Shown piece after piece: positions 1 through 12,150 of a stretch of 64,000 nt of DNA. The notes under the pieces are model-generated. The model did no database searches. It worked only from the letters and a program-made list of their open reading frames with translations, and was not told where the DNA came from. Position 1 is the first letter of the stretch. The number at the start of each line of letters is the position of its first letter. Source of the DNA: Sipunculus nudus (taxonomy: Eukaryota > Annelida > Sipuncula > Golfingiida > Sipunculidae); assembly GCA_026874595.1 (NCBI GenBank), contig CM049308.1, positions 79,282,124 to 79,346,123 on the forward strand, written 5' to 3'. The position numbers were made by a program, and so were the translations under genes.

Positions 1-2938
1 TACCAACACCAGCTGGTTGGGGATAACTCTATATCCTAAAAGGATCATGTTTTCATAAGCAAAAATTCCAATCACGGCGGAAATATGTAGAAATAACTGC
101 AAACATTTCTATTTGGTATAACTTAAAGTTATCTATCTTCATCCTGCATCTGTGTCTATGTGAACATAATAGTTATAAATCAAGCATTCCAGGTTTTGGC
201 TGTAAGTGTCTAAATTTAATGCATGACTTTGCCATTAAGATAAATTGATCTTGTCAAATTATCCCCTGAATTAATGTTGCTCTCAGGAAATATTCTTATA
301 ATCAATGTTCTGTCGAATTGTTCACAGAGGAGGGTTCATCTACCTGTATACAGCTGACTGCCTGTGTACCATTTGATCATTTAAAATTAACTACTTACCT
401 TTGTATAACTACAAGTTCTTCAACATAAGTAGTATTACTAGTATGGCTGTAATATATCCTCAGTTAACTACCAGTAGTAGGCACCAACACACAATGGATG
501 TTAATCTATAACAGATACTGATCCTTTCACCTGAGAGTTCATCTTGCATTGTCTTTTACAGTATCACGTGGGTGAAGAGGATGATATATGACAACAACAT
601 ACATTTTTATCACAGGTTAATTCTGCTGCACGTACCTTTGACAGACCCCTGTGAATAATACAGGTCATATCCTGATCTTCAGATGTAAATTAAATCAGCT
701 CGGCCTGATTACTGCCGGGACCAGCGAGGTTGTTTAACGCAACAATTACTGCATTTCCTATCAAGCCTGTAATAGCCTCTCCAACATGAAATTTAATCAC
801 GAAGGCCAAACCAGGCTTATAATTCACTACGCCAAAAAAGAGTTTACACTTATCTGTCCTGGGAGTTTTTCACGGGATGTGGTAAAGTAACTGTTTTCTT
901 GTTCGAGGTTCACCAACAGTGGGCTTGTTATCTAGGGCAGAGTAGTGTTTTGCCAGACTATCAACTTCACCAAGCCTTCTCCGTTTGCAAATCAACCATG
1001 CTCAGCCATGCAGCTCTCGGCCTTTTGTTATAAGTCATTTCCCCCTGACCTGTCTATTTCGCGTGTTGCTGTAACACATCAGGAAAACAACACACAGACC
1101 TGTGCATGTAACCTTGCATGCTACTGTGGTCATGATAACTCTCATGCCTCTAACCTGTATTTTCAGGGCAAATCCTGAAAACATATTTTTGTGTGAATTG
1201 TTGGGTGACAAGCTTCAACAAATCCTGACTGTGGACAAATTCATACAAGATTCCAATAAAAATAACAGGCTTTAGATCTGGCTACCATGTGACTGAATTC
1301 AAAAATAAATCTTTATCTGACACACATTCTTGCAAAGCACCATTGCCAGTGAAACTAAGTTATAACTACTGGGTATGATTTAAATTACTGTACCACAATT
1401 CATTATATGGTTTTATCCTTTTTATGGTTTAAATCCTTGAGTTTCAGATGTTTTATAAAAGGATTTCAGGTAATCTGTATCCTTCACTGTCTGCTCAAGA
1501 TAACAAAATTGTAAGACAAAACGTGAATGACCAAGTGAACATTTTCCCAATCCTGACTCCTGTTTGACAGGCCATAGGAGTCTGTTTCTTGATAGGCACT
1601 GTAATTATGATGAACATTTACCTTTGTTTCAAGAGATAAGAGATAAGATTTAAGTGAATCAGCACAATTGGGATTATTCACATGCAAGTCTTGATATCAG
1701 AAAATAGGACAAGTTTTTAAGAAAAAAACTCTACACTATTCACTTTGCCTCTGTTGACATAAATTAATGATTTACTACAAGAATATAGGTACATTTAACC
1801 AGTATGCCCATCAGGAACTTTTCATGGTTAAACAGAAGTGACTGAAGATACTAACATGTATATCATTTACATAAGTTTATAGAGAAATCCCATATGCATA
1901 TTAACTTTAAGGTTATAAGTATAATGGTTACTTGATGACTAGAACCTCACAGTTTACAAGATTTGTCAAAAACTTGATGAAAACATTAAATCTATGTATT
2001 ATATATGTATAAATGGAAAAACTCTTGAAGATTTTGAAATAAATGACAAACCTGCAGTTGTATTAAGCGCCTCATAGTTTAAGTCCAGAGTGCTGAAAAT
2101 CCTGATCAGTTACACCACACATGAACATGCAAAATGGTGAATGGAAACAAATGGTTACAAACCTACAATGTTCTACCTGAGCAACAAAGCCGGCAGACAT
2201 GTAAAGAACACTTTGTAAGGTTATATAACGAGGTTACTGGCCTGCCAGGGGGCCGCAATCATAATTGATGCTATCGCCACCCGAGATTCTAAGATACACT
2301 TAGAGAGGTTTACCGATGGGGCCACAAGATGCTGAGTTCTCCACAGGTATCCCTAAGATGCAAGTCTAGCATTACCTGCTCGTTAGGGTATATTACAAAA
2401 AAGACTGCCGTGTGCACTCAGGTGTTAAATTGGTACCTCTGTGACACTGAGTGTGGCGGGGATCTTGAAAAAAACATACCTGTAGAATCCCCTGATACTT
2501 ATTAAAGCTGAGCTTAAAGTTGAGTACTGCTCAGCTGACAGTCATCATGTTTTTAGAAGAACATAATGAATAGCTGTCATACAAAATCTGATGAGCATTT
2601 GTGGTATTCTATGTCAACAGACACCATGTATTAGTCATAGGAAGTTGACAAACATGTACTGTATTTAATAATATTACTGGTAACAGTGTTATCATGCAGC
2701 GAGAAAATGGTCAGATTGGTGATGCTAAAATGACTAAATGAGTAAGGTGGCATGTAAAATGAATATAGCAATGAGGGATAGGTGCATCAGGGTAAAACCA
2801 CAAGATTTGGAGACAATGAAGCCATTTTAATATAGGTACATAAACATGTTATAATGAATAAAAATCAACATCTACAGAAGAATGTTACCTCTCTACGCAT
2901 TGATATCACAGGTAGATCTATGAATGATTCATGGCAAG

Positions 2939-2940
<2 letters not shown>
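1..2940. other. AT-rich non-coding stretch, probable ASPP intron
   Basis: No supported exon is seen on either strand; the short open frames here have no recognisable family features. The only splice-like signal I examined closely is a reverse-strand donor at about 393-399 with an acceptor-like site about 50 bases further right. Its single open frame does not match the phase needed to continue the ASPP exon at 9539-9582, so I did not call it. A slightly GC-richer patch at about 2210-2470 has no coding signature. By position this should lie inside or downstream of the next ASPP intron, which is inference. Confidence 0.5.

Positions 2941-3018
<78 letters not shown>
2941..3018. repeat. (AT)n microsatellite, left block
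   Basis: An uninterrupted AT dinucleotide run of 78 bases. A second AT run starts at 3645, and the roughly 625 bases between them carry short inverted ends, so the microsatellite looks split by an insertion. Confidence 0.97.
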
Positions 3019-3021
<3 letters not shown>

Positions 3022-3641
3022 ACAAATTGATATGTATAGTACATAAAACAATGAATTAATATAATGGTTTTACAATAAACCTAACATGTCAACCATTACC
3101 ATAAACCAGTGTATAACTCCACATTAAAAACCAAATAAACAACCGTTGTCCTGTATATTGTATAAAACAATCATGATATACTCAGATCTTTTAGAAAGTC
3201 ATATTGTGTATAAACTATAATCATAAATAAAACATTTGGTTACCATATAACTGTGTTTAATTATTCATAATCTCAGGTTTCAGAAATTAGACCATTATGG
3301 TGAGTTTGTCCTAGTAGAGACTACAATCGTAGTTTGTCCTAGTAGAAGCTCTGATCCAACTAGTACATTTATATATGATTGGAGTTTGTCCTAGACTAGT
3401 AGAGACCACGAACGGAGTTTGTCCTAGTAGAATCGCCGATTCTACTAGTAGAAAGTCTAATTATGTTGTGGTCTCTGGTTGATCGGAGTTTGTCCTAGTA
3501 GAGGCTATGATCGGAGTTTGTCCTAATAGAATCGCTGATCCTACTAGTAGAAAGTCTGATCGGAGTTTCTCCTAGTAGAAAGTCTGATCAGACTTTGTCC
3601 TTGTAGGATTGACGATTCTACTGGATCGGAGTTTGTCCTGT

Positions 3642-3645
<4 letters not shown>
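3018..3645. mobile_element. short element or insertion splitting an (AT)n tract
   Basis: The segment begins TGTCAC immediately after one AT run and ends GTGACA immediately before another, giving a perfect 6-bp inverted terminal match with TA on both sides. The left two thirds is AT-rich and featureless; the right part is the minisatellite at 3297-3640. No coding capacity is present. Insertion of small non-autonomous elements into TA-rich microsatellites is common in invertebrates, but the inverted match is short and no second copy was seen here, so this remains a tentative element. Confidence 0.4.
3297..3640. repeat. irregular minisatellite, GAGTTTGTCCTAGTAGA core
   Basis: About ten imperfect copies of a unit built around GAGTTTGTCCTAGTAGA, alternating with variable spacers such as ATCGCCGATTCTACTAGTAG and GTCTGATCG. 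Unit length varies from roughly 25 to 60 bases because spacers are gained and lost. CTAGTAG and its reverse complement CTACTAG both occur, so single strands could form small hairpins. Confidence 0.88.

Positions 3646-3688
<43 letters not shown>
3645..3688. repeat. (AT)n microsatellite, right block
   Basis: A 44-base AT run bounding the right end of the 3018-3645 segment. Confidence 0.96.
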
Positions 3689-3691
<3 letters not shown>

Positions 3692-5329
3692 CAGCTCAAA
3701 CTTGGACTGGATAACAATTTCGTAATATTCAGTTATAAATTTATTTCCTGCTTTTAAATCATGCACATCCTGCTGATTATTTTACACATTTCAACCTATA
3801 TATTTAATACATACCTCTGGGAAAGTGAAATACTATCCATATACATCTGATCCTGACAAATACCAGACCAATAAAATATGAGCTCGAGTTCACAGAGTTG
3901 GTACAAACCAGTCATCAGAATAAATATTTGACTATTATTAACCAAATATACTGTCACTGGCACAGCACCCTTTATTACCTCTGATCTGGAGCCCCACAGA
4001 TGGTAAGTACAACTCAGGTATATACCGGTATTAAATGTCCCCGGACAACAGGTGTACCTGTTGACCTGCTGTATATCATCTTCATTGCCTGGGGCTATAT
4101 CATCCTCGTAAAAGACACGGCATTCTGGCTCGGATTAATATTGCTTCTGTAAAGCCAGGGACCATGTCTGATGATAATAATATCTTGTTTGATATAATGG
4201 GTAATAACTTTAATTACAAGATGATGCGTGATTTGCTGCTACATTTATGAATAAATATTATGGAGTAATAGTGGCAATGATTTACACTGCAAACCACCAA
4301 TTAAGACAAATAAAAAGCCCTATTTTTCTTCTCAGTAAAAATATCATGATGTGATTAATAAGGATAATATTCAGAAAACTTTCCTATATAAATATTCTAT
4401 AAGAGATAAAAGATCAAGTGTAAGACATTTTTAAATCAAATGAAGGAACAACCATGTTGTGCCCTCTAACACGAACAAACTTTAAACAATTTAGTTACTT
4501 ATACTGAATTTCATGGGTAGGAGAATTCTGAACACTGAGAACAATCATATTGAACCAGAGAAGCACCAAAATAGACAGAAATACCAGTAGAACAAACTCA
4601 AATGGAGTAGGGAAGTTGGGGAGACAAATGACCACAAAGTAAACAATTTTCTGTATTCCCTAATCATAAAGCACAGGCTTATGTATACAAATGACTGTTC
4701 TGTATAAGCAGCAATACATTACAAAAGACATTTATCACATATTAACAATAATGACATTCTTTGTCCCTAAATCATGTCAGAAATGATTCACATACACATG
4801 AACCACCAGGATGCCTTAGGTCATAAATATTTATGACTTTGGCTAAATCAGCAATGCAATAAACCAGTCATATTCACCATAAACTAAATGAATAGAAACT
4901 GTACTCTAATCATATAATCTAAATCAAAGGTTGACTAAAATCAGTTCATACAGAAGATCTTGGCATAATATATTACTGGATATATATAAGATATATATCT
5001 GCCTATTCAGGTACAATATGGCACTGCACTATACCTCATGAAATACACATTATGATGATGATTAATGTACTGATGATAAGATTCATATTCCCCAAATAGT
5101 TATTCTACTGAATGGAAATTAAGCAGTGGCAATTCAAAGTTTATTCTGTTTTTAAACAACAATATCCTTTATACCTGAAAATTAAATCAAGAGCAATTCT
5201 ATCGAAACAATTTGCACATTATATCAAGTTGTCATGACATTGTAAAAAGTACTGCTGTAATATACAGATTTGTATTGTTATATCAATCAACCCCTACTGC
5301 CTGATGCTGTATACAGTAAAACGTCCAAA
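3689..5329. other. non-coding intronic stretch, nothing supported
   Basis: AT-rich sequence with stops in every frame and no recognisable exon, RNA gene or repeat family. Confidence 0.5.
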
Positions 5330-6050
5330 AATACAGAAACAGGTAGGACTGACTCAGATGTCCATAACAGAGAGGTGCCCACATCAGAGATACTAGACAT
5401 TTACAGCTACATTTATCTAATAGAGAGGACCTGAGAGGTGCCCATATAAGAGATTATGGAACATTTACAGAATCATTTTACCGGACTGATTCAGGTGTTC
5501 ATAATAGAGGTGCCCACATAAGTAATGATTGAACATTTATAGCTTCATTTTACTGGACTGACCCAAGTATCTATAAGAGAGTACCTGAGAAGTACCCACA
5601 TAAGAAATGATTGAACATTTACAGCTTCATTTTACTGGACCGATTCAGGTGTTCATAATACAGAGGTGCCAACATAAGAAATTATTGAACATTTACAGCT
5701 TCATTTTACTGGACTGACCCAGGTATCTATAAGACAGCACCTGAGAGGTGCCCACATAAGAGATGATTGAACATTTACAGCTTCATTTTACTGGACAGAC
5801 TCAGCTGTCCATAAAAGAGAGATGCCCACATAAGATATGATGGGCATTTACTTCTACATTTTACTGGACAGACGCAGGTTTCCATAATAGAGATGTCCAC
5901 ATAAGAGATTAGGGAACATTTATTTCTACATTTCACTGGACCGACTCAGGTGTTCATAATACAGAGGTGCCCACATAAGATATGATGCAACATTTACTTC
6001 TACATTTTACTGAACCGACTCACGTGTCCATAATACAGAGGTAGCTGTCA
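5330..6050. repeat. minisatellite, period about 73 bp
   Basis: Roughly nine to ten head-to-tail copies of a unit containing ACATTTTACTGGACNGACTC, a 'CAGGTGTCCATAATAGAGAGG' type segment and a 'GCCCACATAAGAGATGA' type segment. The start of the CTGGAC segment recurs at 5791, 5864, 5936 and 6010, giving steps of 72-74 bases. Copies at the left are more diverged. No frame stays open through the array. Confidence 0.92.
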
Positions 6051-7310
6051 CACAGTTGTACATAAGGAAATAAACTTAAACCCAAACAACAGTGCTCATT
6101 TCAAAATGTTTACGCAGAACAGAAAACAAAGACTGCTGAAGCTGGACAAGAATACTTTGTACCTTTTTAAAAGATGAACTATTCTGACACACGAGGGAAA
6201 AAAAGTAAATGGTGCAAATAGGTATCCCTGGTCATACTACTAATAGTGTTATCAGCATAATACATATGCTAATATTGCTAGTACTGTATGTGATCTGGTC
6301 ACAACTGTGTTTATGGCTTTCAATATCACAGTTTTGTTGTATTTAGTGTCATTATTAGTATTCTTTTCAAAGGATGATCAAGCTATCATACATAATTATT
6401 TAAAATGATAAAACTTTATTATGACACACACTTGGTGGAGACTGGTCATGGTACAGAAACTGTACTATCTAAAAAGAAATAGTTATAAATGGAATATTCA
6501 GTAGGTGTCACGTTTTCCATGTATTGATCTTGCGTGGAAGAATGTTTCCTGTATTTTCCTGTATGAATGTGTCACGGTAATCTGTTATTCAATCTGATAT
6601 ATAAGATCATGTTCAGACTGTTGACCTTGGCCTTCTTGAACTCAGTTACCTACCTAAACAAATATACAGGTTCTTATCAATACAATTATAGGGTCCTAAA
6701 GAAACCATTTTGATGCAACCAAAATATATGCAGGCTTTGAGATTATACAATTACCTGGTAATGTGTACCTATTTTCAAAGTCATTCAATCACACCTACAA
6801 TCGCATCATATTTGCTTATTTGGTGTTGGGATAAACAATGACAACAAAATGATAACTTATTTGCAACAGACCTATTTCCACAAAATTATGTGAAAAAAAC
6901 TATTTTTACAATTTTTCATGTGATATTTAATAAAACATAGGCATAAAAGTCCTACTACACAAATGCCTACAGGAGTTCTTGTGTGCTGCTAAATCAAACT
7001 TCTGGCAAGATGCCAACTATCTTTAGGCCCTGGAATTATTGTTTCTTGATCATTCAAAGTATGGCTCATTGAGACTGACCCCCAGATATATTGGTTAATG
7101 GTCCATCTATTAAAATGGCAGGAGACCCATGTGGTGGAAATCTATACTAGATCATGGTCAAATGGACTGTAGTCCAGGAGCCTCTCGTGCCCTGAATATG
7201 GCACCTAATTGCCCTGAAAATTACTTCCTTTTCTAAACCCCAGTGGGTGTGTGTTACCCCACCCCTGAGCCAAACGCTAAACGGAGCATAGGAATTAATT
7301 ATGTACTTAC
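6051..7310. other. non-coding stretch, nothing supported
   Basis: AT-rich intronic-looking sequence without a supported exon. Composition becomes more GC-rich beyond about 7050, approaching the candidate promoter at 7347-7760. Confidence 0.45.
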
Positions 7311-7346
7311 ATTAGTGGGTGGAGTGTGTTCTACTATACCCGCCAT
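7311..7346 (-). CDS. candidate internal first coding exon, possible short ASPP isoform
   Basis: On the minus strand a start codon in the context CAATATGGCGG opens a 12-codon frame, MAGIVEHTPPTN, which runs directly into a good donor, GTAAGTAC. The exon ends in phase 0. The ASPP exon upstream (9539-9582) also ends in phase 0, so this mini-exon could replace the N-terminal exons and join the same downstream ASPP exon. Vertebrate TP53BP2 is known to have isoforms from alternative 5' exons that lack the ubiquitin-like domain, which makes this reading plausible. GC-rich sequence with a GC box lies just upstream. Alternatively this is the first exon of an unrelated nested gene, or chance. No downstream exon was found in the window. 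Confidence 0.35.
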
Positions 7347-7760
7347 ATTGCCTCTTTTCAAACTTTTCTGAGCGAGCCACTGGCTAGTGATTTAGTGCTC
7401 CATACCCCCTGGGGTGTGGCGCCCTGGTTCCGAGGGTGAACCAAGAAGAGCAGCCATGATGACTGTCATGTGGGGAACTGACACAGTTTCTCAGCCAGTC
7501 ACAGGCCCTGCTTGGCTGGTACCCCTTACAGTCCTGAAGTGGTCTGACCCAAAACTGTTCCAGCCAGCTTAAAGGCTACAAGGGTATAACATTACAGCCA
7601 GCCCTGCAGGCAAGCTGACTGCAGACTATCCCAAAACATGAAGCTCCATTAGCTGTACAAGACAAGGGTCAGTGGCTGGAGTAGCCACATGAGGACAGCC
7701 CAGCCTGGACTTCCTCAGCCCCGCCCTGAGGGAAACTCTCCCTCCCTACCTGGAGAGAAA
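7347..7760 (-). promoter_or_regulatory. GC-rich candidate promoter upstream of the 7311-7346 exon
   Basis: A locally GC-rich block in an AT-rich neighbourhood. It contains a GC box (GGGCGGGGC on the minus strand, about 7722-7731) and, next to the candidate start codon, an ATATGGCGG sequence resembling the YY1-type element often found at animal 5' ends. I see no TATA box. Promoter activity is inferred from composition and position only. Confidence 0.3.
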
Positions 7761-9538
7761 CAACTGTCCAAACTTACAAACCTGGAGATATAGGATCCTT
7801 GCCATATGTATCAAACAGGTGATATATCCCTTTTGGGGTTATGTAACACACGTGATACATTTCTTTCTGACGACCTAATGACAAGTTACTGTGTGGTTAT
7901 ATGTTTTTGTGAGCACCTAGTAGCTGCATATAGCTATTATGGAGAAATAATGCCAATCTCTTTTTATTGATAAGAAATTATGGTACCTATTTGTCATTAT
8001 ATATATATATATACTGTATTACACACACAAAAACAAAATGCAAAGGACAGGTGAGGATGAATAAATTATTTGTTGACATATAATGATAAAAAAGGCCTAT
8101 AATTTTGGTACTTTTTCTCCCACCACTTCAGGTGTAAACTTGTAGTAAGGTAACATTATATTGTGCGTTGAAGATAAGCAGTTTCTGCTACCAGTACTAC
8201 ATGCCATAATCACACTGTGTGAAGAACCAGCATAATCCTGCAACATTCCAACAAACATGTTTCTGTTTTGTGACAGCTGTTTCTTACAATACCTATCTCC
8301 ACAAGGTGTATGTATCATACAATATTGATGAGTATAACACTGCTGCTAATGATATTTCAATGCTCTACACTAATTATAATTCTTTTTTTCACTGTTTCAT
8401 GTAACATAATTAGAAAATGCACAAAAGATACAACAGATGTAGATTACCTTATCCCTGTTTTACACAGAGAAGGTACAGAAAAGAAAATTTTTATATACAA
8501 AATACAATACCTCAACAAAAACTTCCAAAGGAAATCAGGAGAAAAACAATTTCAGTAAAAGAAAAGACAACACATAGCACTTAAACATGTTTACTTTAAT
8601 CAAGGTTTCAGTATCATGTTTACATTCCCACTGAAATGAAATGCATATTTTGAACAAATATTTCAGGGGAAAAAAAAACAATTTCTGTCTCAGGTGGGAT
8701 CCTGGTAAATCAAGTATCATTGTTATCATTATCAAAAGTCTCTACTGTACACAGCTGTAGTAGCATGTAAACAAAGACTACCAGTTTTGTATCACATAAT
8801 CAGTCATTTTATCAGTAAAGTGAATTTTTTTGCAAATTTCCAAACAGATCTTGCAAGTTATAAGCTGTTCAAAGCTGTTAGAAGATTAAAGGTTAAAGTG
8901 CAGTACAGGTGACCTGCCTAAAAATGGCTTCCTTACTGATGGTCTGTCCTTATTTTTCTTGCTGCCACATGGAACTCACTTGATTCAATCAACATTCACA
9001 TTTTTCATGGCTTCCACATAAAATAAGACAACATTAAACTTGATTCAAAGGAAAAATTCAGTATGAGTAAAGATAGTTTGTGGCAGGTCACCTATATATT
9101 GCACTTTGTACCAGAGTAAATTTCTAGGAATTTGAGGTGACAAAAAATTCAATTCAAAAGGATAAAGACCATGAAATCTTTTTTAAAGGTACATGTATCC
9201 TTAGTGGCACTGTCTGCTCAATGAGGATGAAAGTAATTAAATGAATGGTCATTAACAGCCGTTAACAGAAGTCTTAAACTTCTGGATTTAATATTATGTA
9301 TGCTTGGGACAAGGTATAATTCAGAAGTCAAGACATATCATTAAGACATCACAGTGAATCTATGAGGCCAAAGGTTCTTTCAAGATTTCCCCATTCTGCC
9401 TTTCAGTTTCAAACCAGGACCTTCCACTCCATAGTCCAAAGCCTTAACCCCCAGTTTTACATCCCATTCCTTGCAGACCAAAAATATTAAATTTAACCAA
9501 CAGTTTGACAGATCATTTTTCACTGAATCAGTACTCAC
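7761..9538. other. non-coding stretch, nothing supported
   Basis: Intronic-looking AT-rich sequence. A short TA run occurs at about 7997-8013. The small open frames at 8.1-8.7 kb on both strands are low-complexity and not conserved-looking. Confidence 0.45.
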
Positions 9539-9582
9539 CATCTGGCAATCCTCCCTCATTCCGTTTCTTCTCATTCTATTCT
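9539..9582 (-). CDS. probable short ASPP exon after the RA domain
   Basis: On the minus strand a pyrimidine-rich tract ending TTCTTTCAG precedes 44 bases that end at a consensus donor, GTGAGTAC. Only the frame taking over one base from the preceding ASPP exon is fully open, and that is exactly the phase in which the exon at 18595-18714 ends. It encodes E/NRMRRNGMREDCQM and finishes in phase 0. The RRNG core, a few residues after the RA domain, resembles the KRNG-containing basic linker of vertebrate TP53BP2. Acceptor, donor and phase all fit; the residue match is short. The following coiled-coil exons were not found, so they probably lie to the left of this window. Confidence 0.5.
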
Positions 9583-11814
9583 CTGAAAGAATAAACACTT
9601 TGGTTGTACAAGACATGATGATCCATAGAACCTTGCAACCATCAATGTATCATGGTGTGGCTGTTATCAATATTATAATGAACTTGGTGTAGCTCTGTAA
9701 TAGTGGATACCTCTACTAGACACACAGATGTGTCTTGATGCATCATGATTCACTCCTAATTAGTATAAACCTTAATTAGGTTTATTTGGAATCTGCCCTA
9801 ATTGGCCTAACTGCTCATTCAAAGTTGCTACTGGCCTACATTCATACCGTGACTTCACAATACAATACAAAATATGCAAATAACATATAACACAGGACAT
9901 TTAAATAAACTATGACCGACTCTTCTTGCATGATAATTTATAATATATTTAAGAAGTCATGCTATATGCCATCAAACAATGCATATTTACACTGCAATTT
10001 GCAAGCACTTTCACAGAAAATCTTTACACCTGATATCTGATCATAACAATATGGACATGTCAGGAACATAAGGATGTAGTTAAATGTTAGCTTAAAAAAA
10101 TCAACATTAGGACATGGAATGTTATTATAATACAATACTTGGCATGTTTTCAGCTTAGGTATTATACAGTATGTGACATAAACATAATACAGTTGTTACC
10201 ATGCACCGCTCTTTCTTATGTATTTACAAAATGCCACTTTGATTTGTGTAACATTTAGGCAGGCACCCCACTTAATGACAAATGTATGTATCTGTGCTTT
10301 AAATGAGCTCATTATATACCTGTTATATACCTGTTCAGTGCTTTAAGGGTGCTCATTTTACCTCTCAAGTGCTTCCTCTGTGCTTGATGAATGCGTATGA
10401 TCTGTTGTTTAGAAATATTCCATAAGGGGTAATAAACGAACAGAATTATGTGTGTGATACAGAGCATATCACAGATATTGGCAAAGGGTAAAGTGAGGGG
10501 GGCCAGAGGGGGGAGTAGGGGGTGGGAGGGATGTAGATCTTGGACTAGACTATCCAGGGTAGAAACAAGTCTTTAGTCATAAACCTGCTCTAACTGCAGT
10601 TGGGGGTGTTTCTTCCTGTTTATCAACTATAACCATCCTAAATACCCAAATCCCCTACAATATCCACTCCAAAATCCAAAACCAACCAATCCAAACCTAA
10701 ATACCCAACTATCTCCACCCCAACAGTTCAAGCTAAGATTACTGAGGTCAACCAGTCCAACCATACAGGTAATATGTAAAACCATGATCATGAATATGAT
10801 CAAATTCTAAAATAAACAGAACAGCCATAAATAAAAGCTTCCACGTGATCAAAGTAACAGCTTCCTTTACATGATTTTGTCAATATGAAAAGAAAAACTA
10901 GTAATTGCTTCCTTTACATTGTTTTATCAATACGAAAAGGAAAAACAAAGTACCAATAATCAGCAGCAGATTTATGATATGGTACATGCTGAAGTTACCA
11001 TAAAGGACCCACCTCTGCAGTCCCCTTTGTGTGATAACGCATATGGCGGGGCGTACTTTTCCTGTTCCATGTGTTTCCCAACACCTCATGTAAACACACC
11101 TTGACTCATACCTAAGCGAACTTGAGAGGGTGAGCAAACTAAATCCTTCCTGTTAGCTATGTGAACACCTGGAGGTGGCCATTTAATAGTGGTGACACTG
11201 AATCACACGTACATACTACTACATCGTAACAATGCGCCTCATTCTCCCTCACCTTACTTAAGACCATATGAACTATGCTGTCTGGCTTTTATTACCCTGA
11301 ACAATTCACGAGTGAAAATTCTTTCATCAGAGGTTGAACAAAATAAGAACTGATGCCATTCCACACAAGGTTTGAAATGGCACAGCGATTCATAATCATA
11401 TAAACCGTGATTACTGTTTACCCTCTTCTGGCCTTAGATGTGTTCACTATTTGGTAAGCAAATCATCACAGCTTGTAAGTGGTGGAACATTGTAAAAGGG
11501 ATAACTTGAGGTCATACACCATTGTATGCTACAACTACCAAACAATAGTTGAAGCTAATGTATGGTCACACTATGCTGACACTGACAAAGGATCAAGGTA
11601 TGCAGAGAATCACACTAGAAATGAGTTTTATAACATTTTTATGTTTTATAAAATTTTTTTTTAAATCATTGTGATCTCTGAAACTTTTTTTAAATATTTC
11701 ACTGCATGTTTGTTCATATGAATTTTACCAAATAAACCCCCACATGAACAGAAACTATCAAATATTAAAATACCATAAGCTTAAACTGAAGAATGACCAT
11801 GATAAATTGCCACT
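9583..11814. other. ASPP intron sequence, no exon supported
   Basis: No exon is convincing. A C-rich, purine-poor stretch lies at 10620-10735. Open frames on both strands at 10.9-11.1 kb overlap each other and have no recognisable features. Confidence 0.45.
10495..10530 (+). other. G-rich cluster with quadruplex-forming pattern
   Basis: Within 36 bases there are five runs of three or more G separated by short loops (GGGGGG, GGGGGG, GGGGG, GGG, GGG), satisfying the usual intramolecular G-quadruplex pattern. On the ASPP transcript strand the same stretch is C-rich. Confidence 0.7.
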
Positions 11815-12150
11815 ACTGAATGATCATGGTACACTGGGAGTGATGAGCGATTCTAGTAGCTGACATAGCAAATGATCATAGTGAGCTGATTTCAAATGAT
11901 GGGCATGGTAACCTTATATCAATCAATTATCATTATAAGCTGATATGAGATCCACTGTAAGTTATCACTGACAAAATGATCATGAAAAGGTGATGGTTAC
12001 AAATTATCATGGTGAGCGGATTTTAATCAATGCGCATGGTAAACTGATGATAATCAATGATAATGGTGAGCTGATATTAATAGTTGCCCATGATAAGCTT
12101 ATATGAACAAATACTCATAATAGTCCGATACTGAAAATAAAATGATTATG
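11815..12150. repeat. degenerate tandem repeat with ATGATCATGGTGAGCTGAT core
   Basis: About nine imperfect copies, each roughly 30-50 bases, of a unit like AATGATCATGGTGAGCTGAT followed by a variable AT-rich spacer. Copies drift in sequence and spacing, so the array is old. Confidence 0.75.

Noticed and set aside
412..460. Possible 48-nt minus-strand exon (HTSNTTYVEELVVIQR) with acceptor and donor
   Set aside because: The only open frame needs an incoming phase that the upstream ASPP exon does not supply, and the peptide matches no part of the family that I know.
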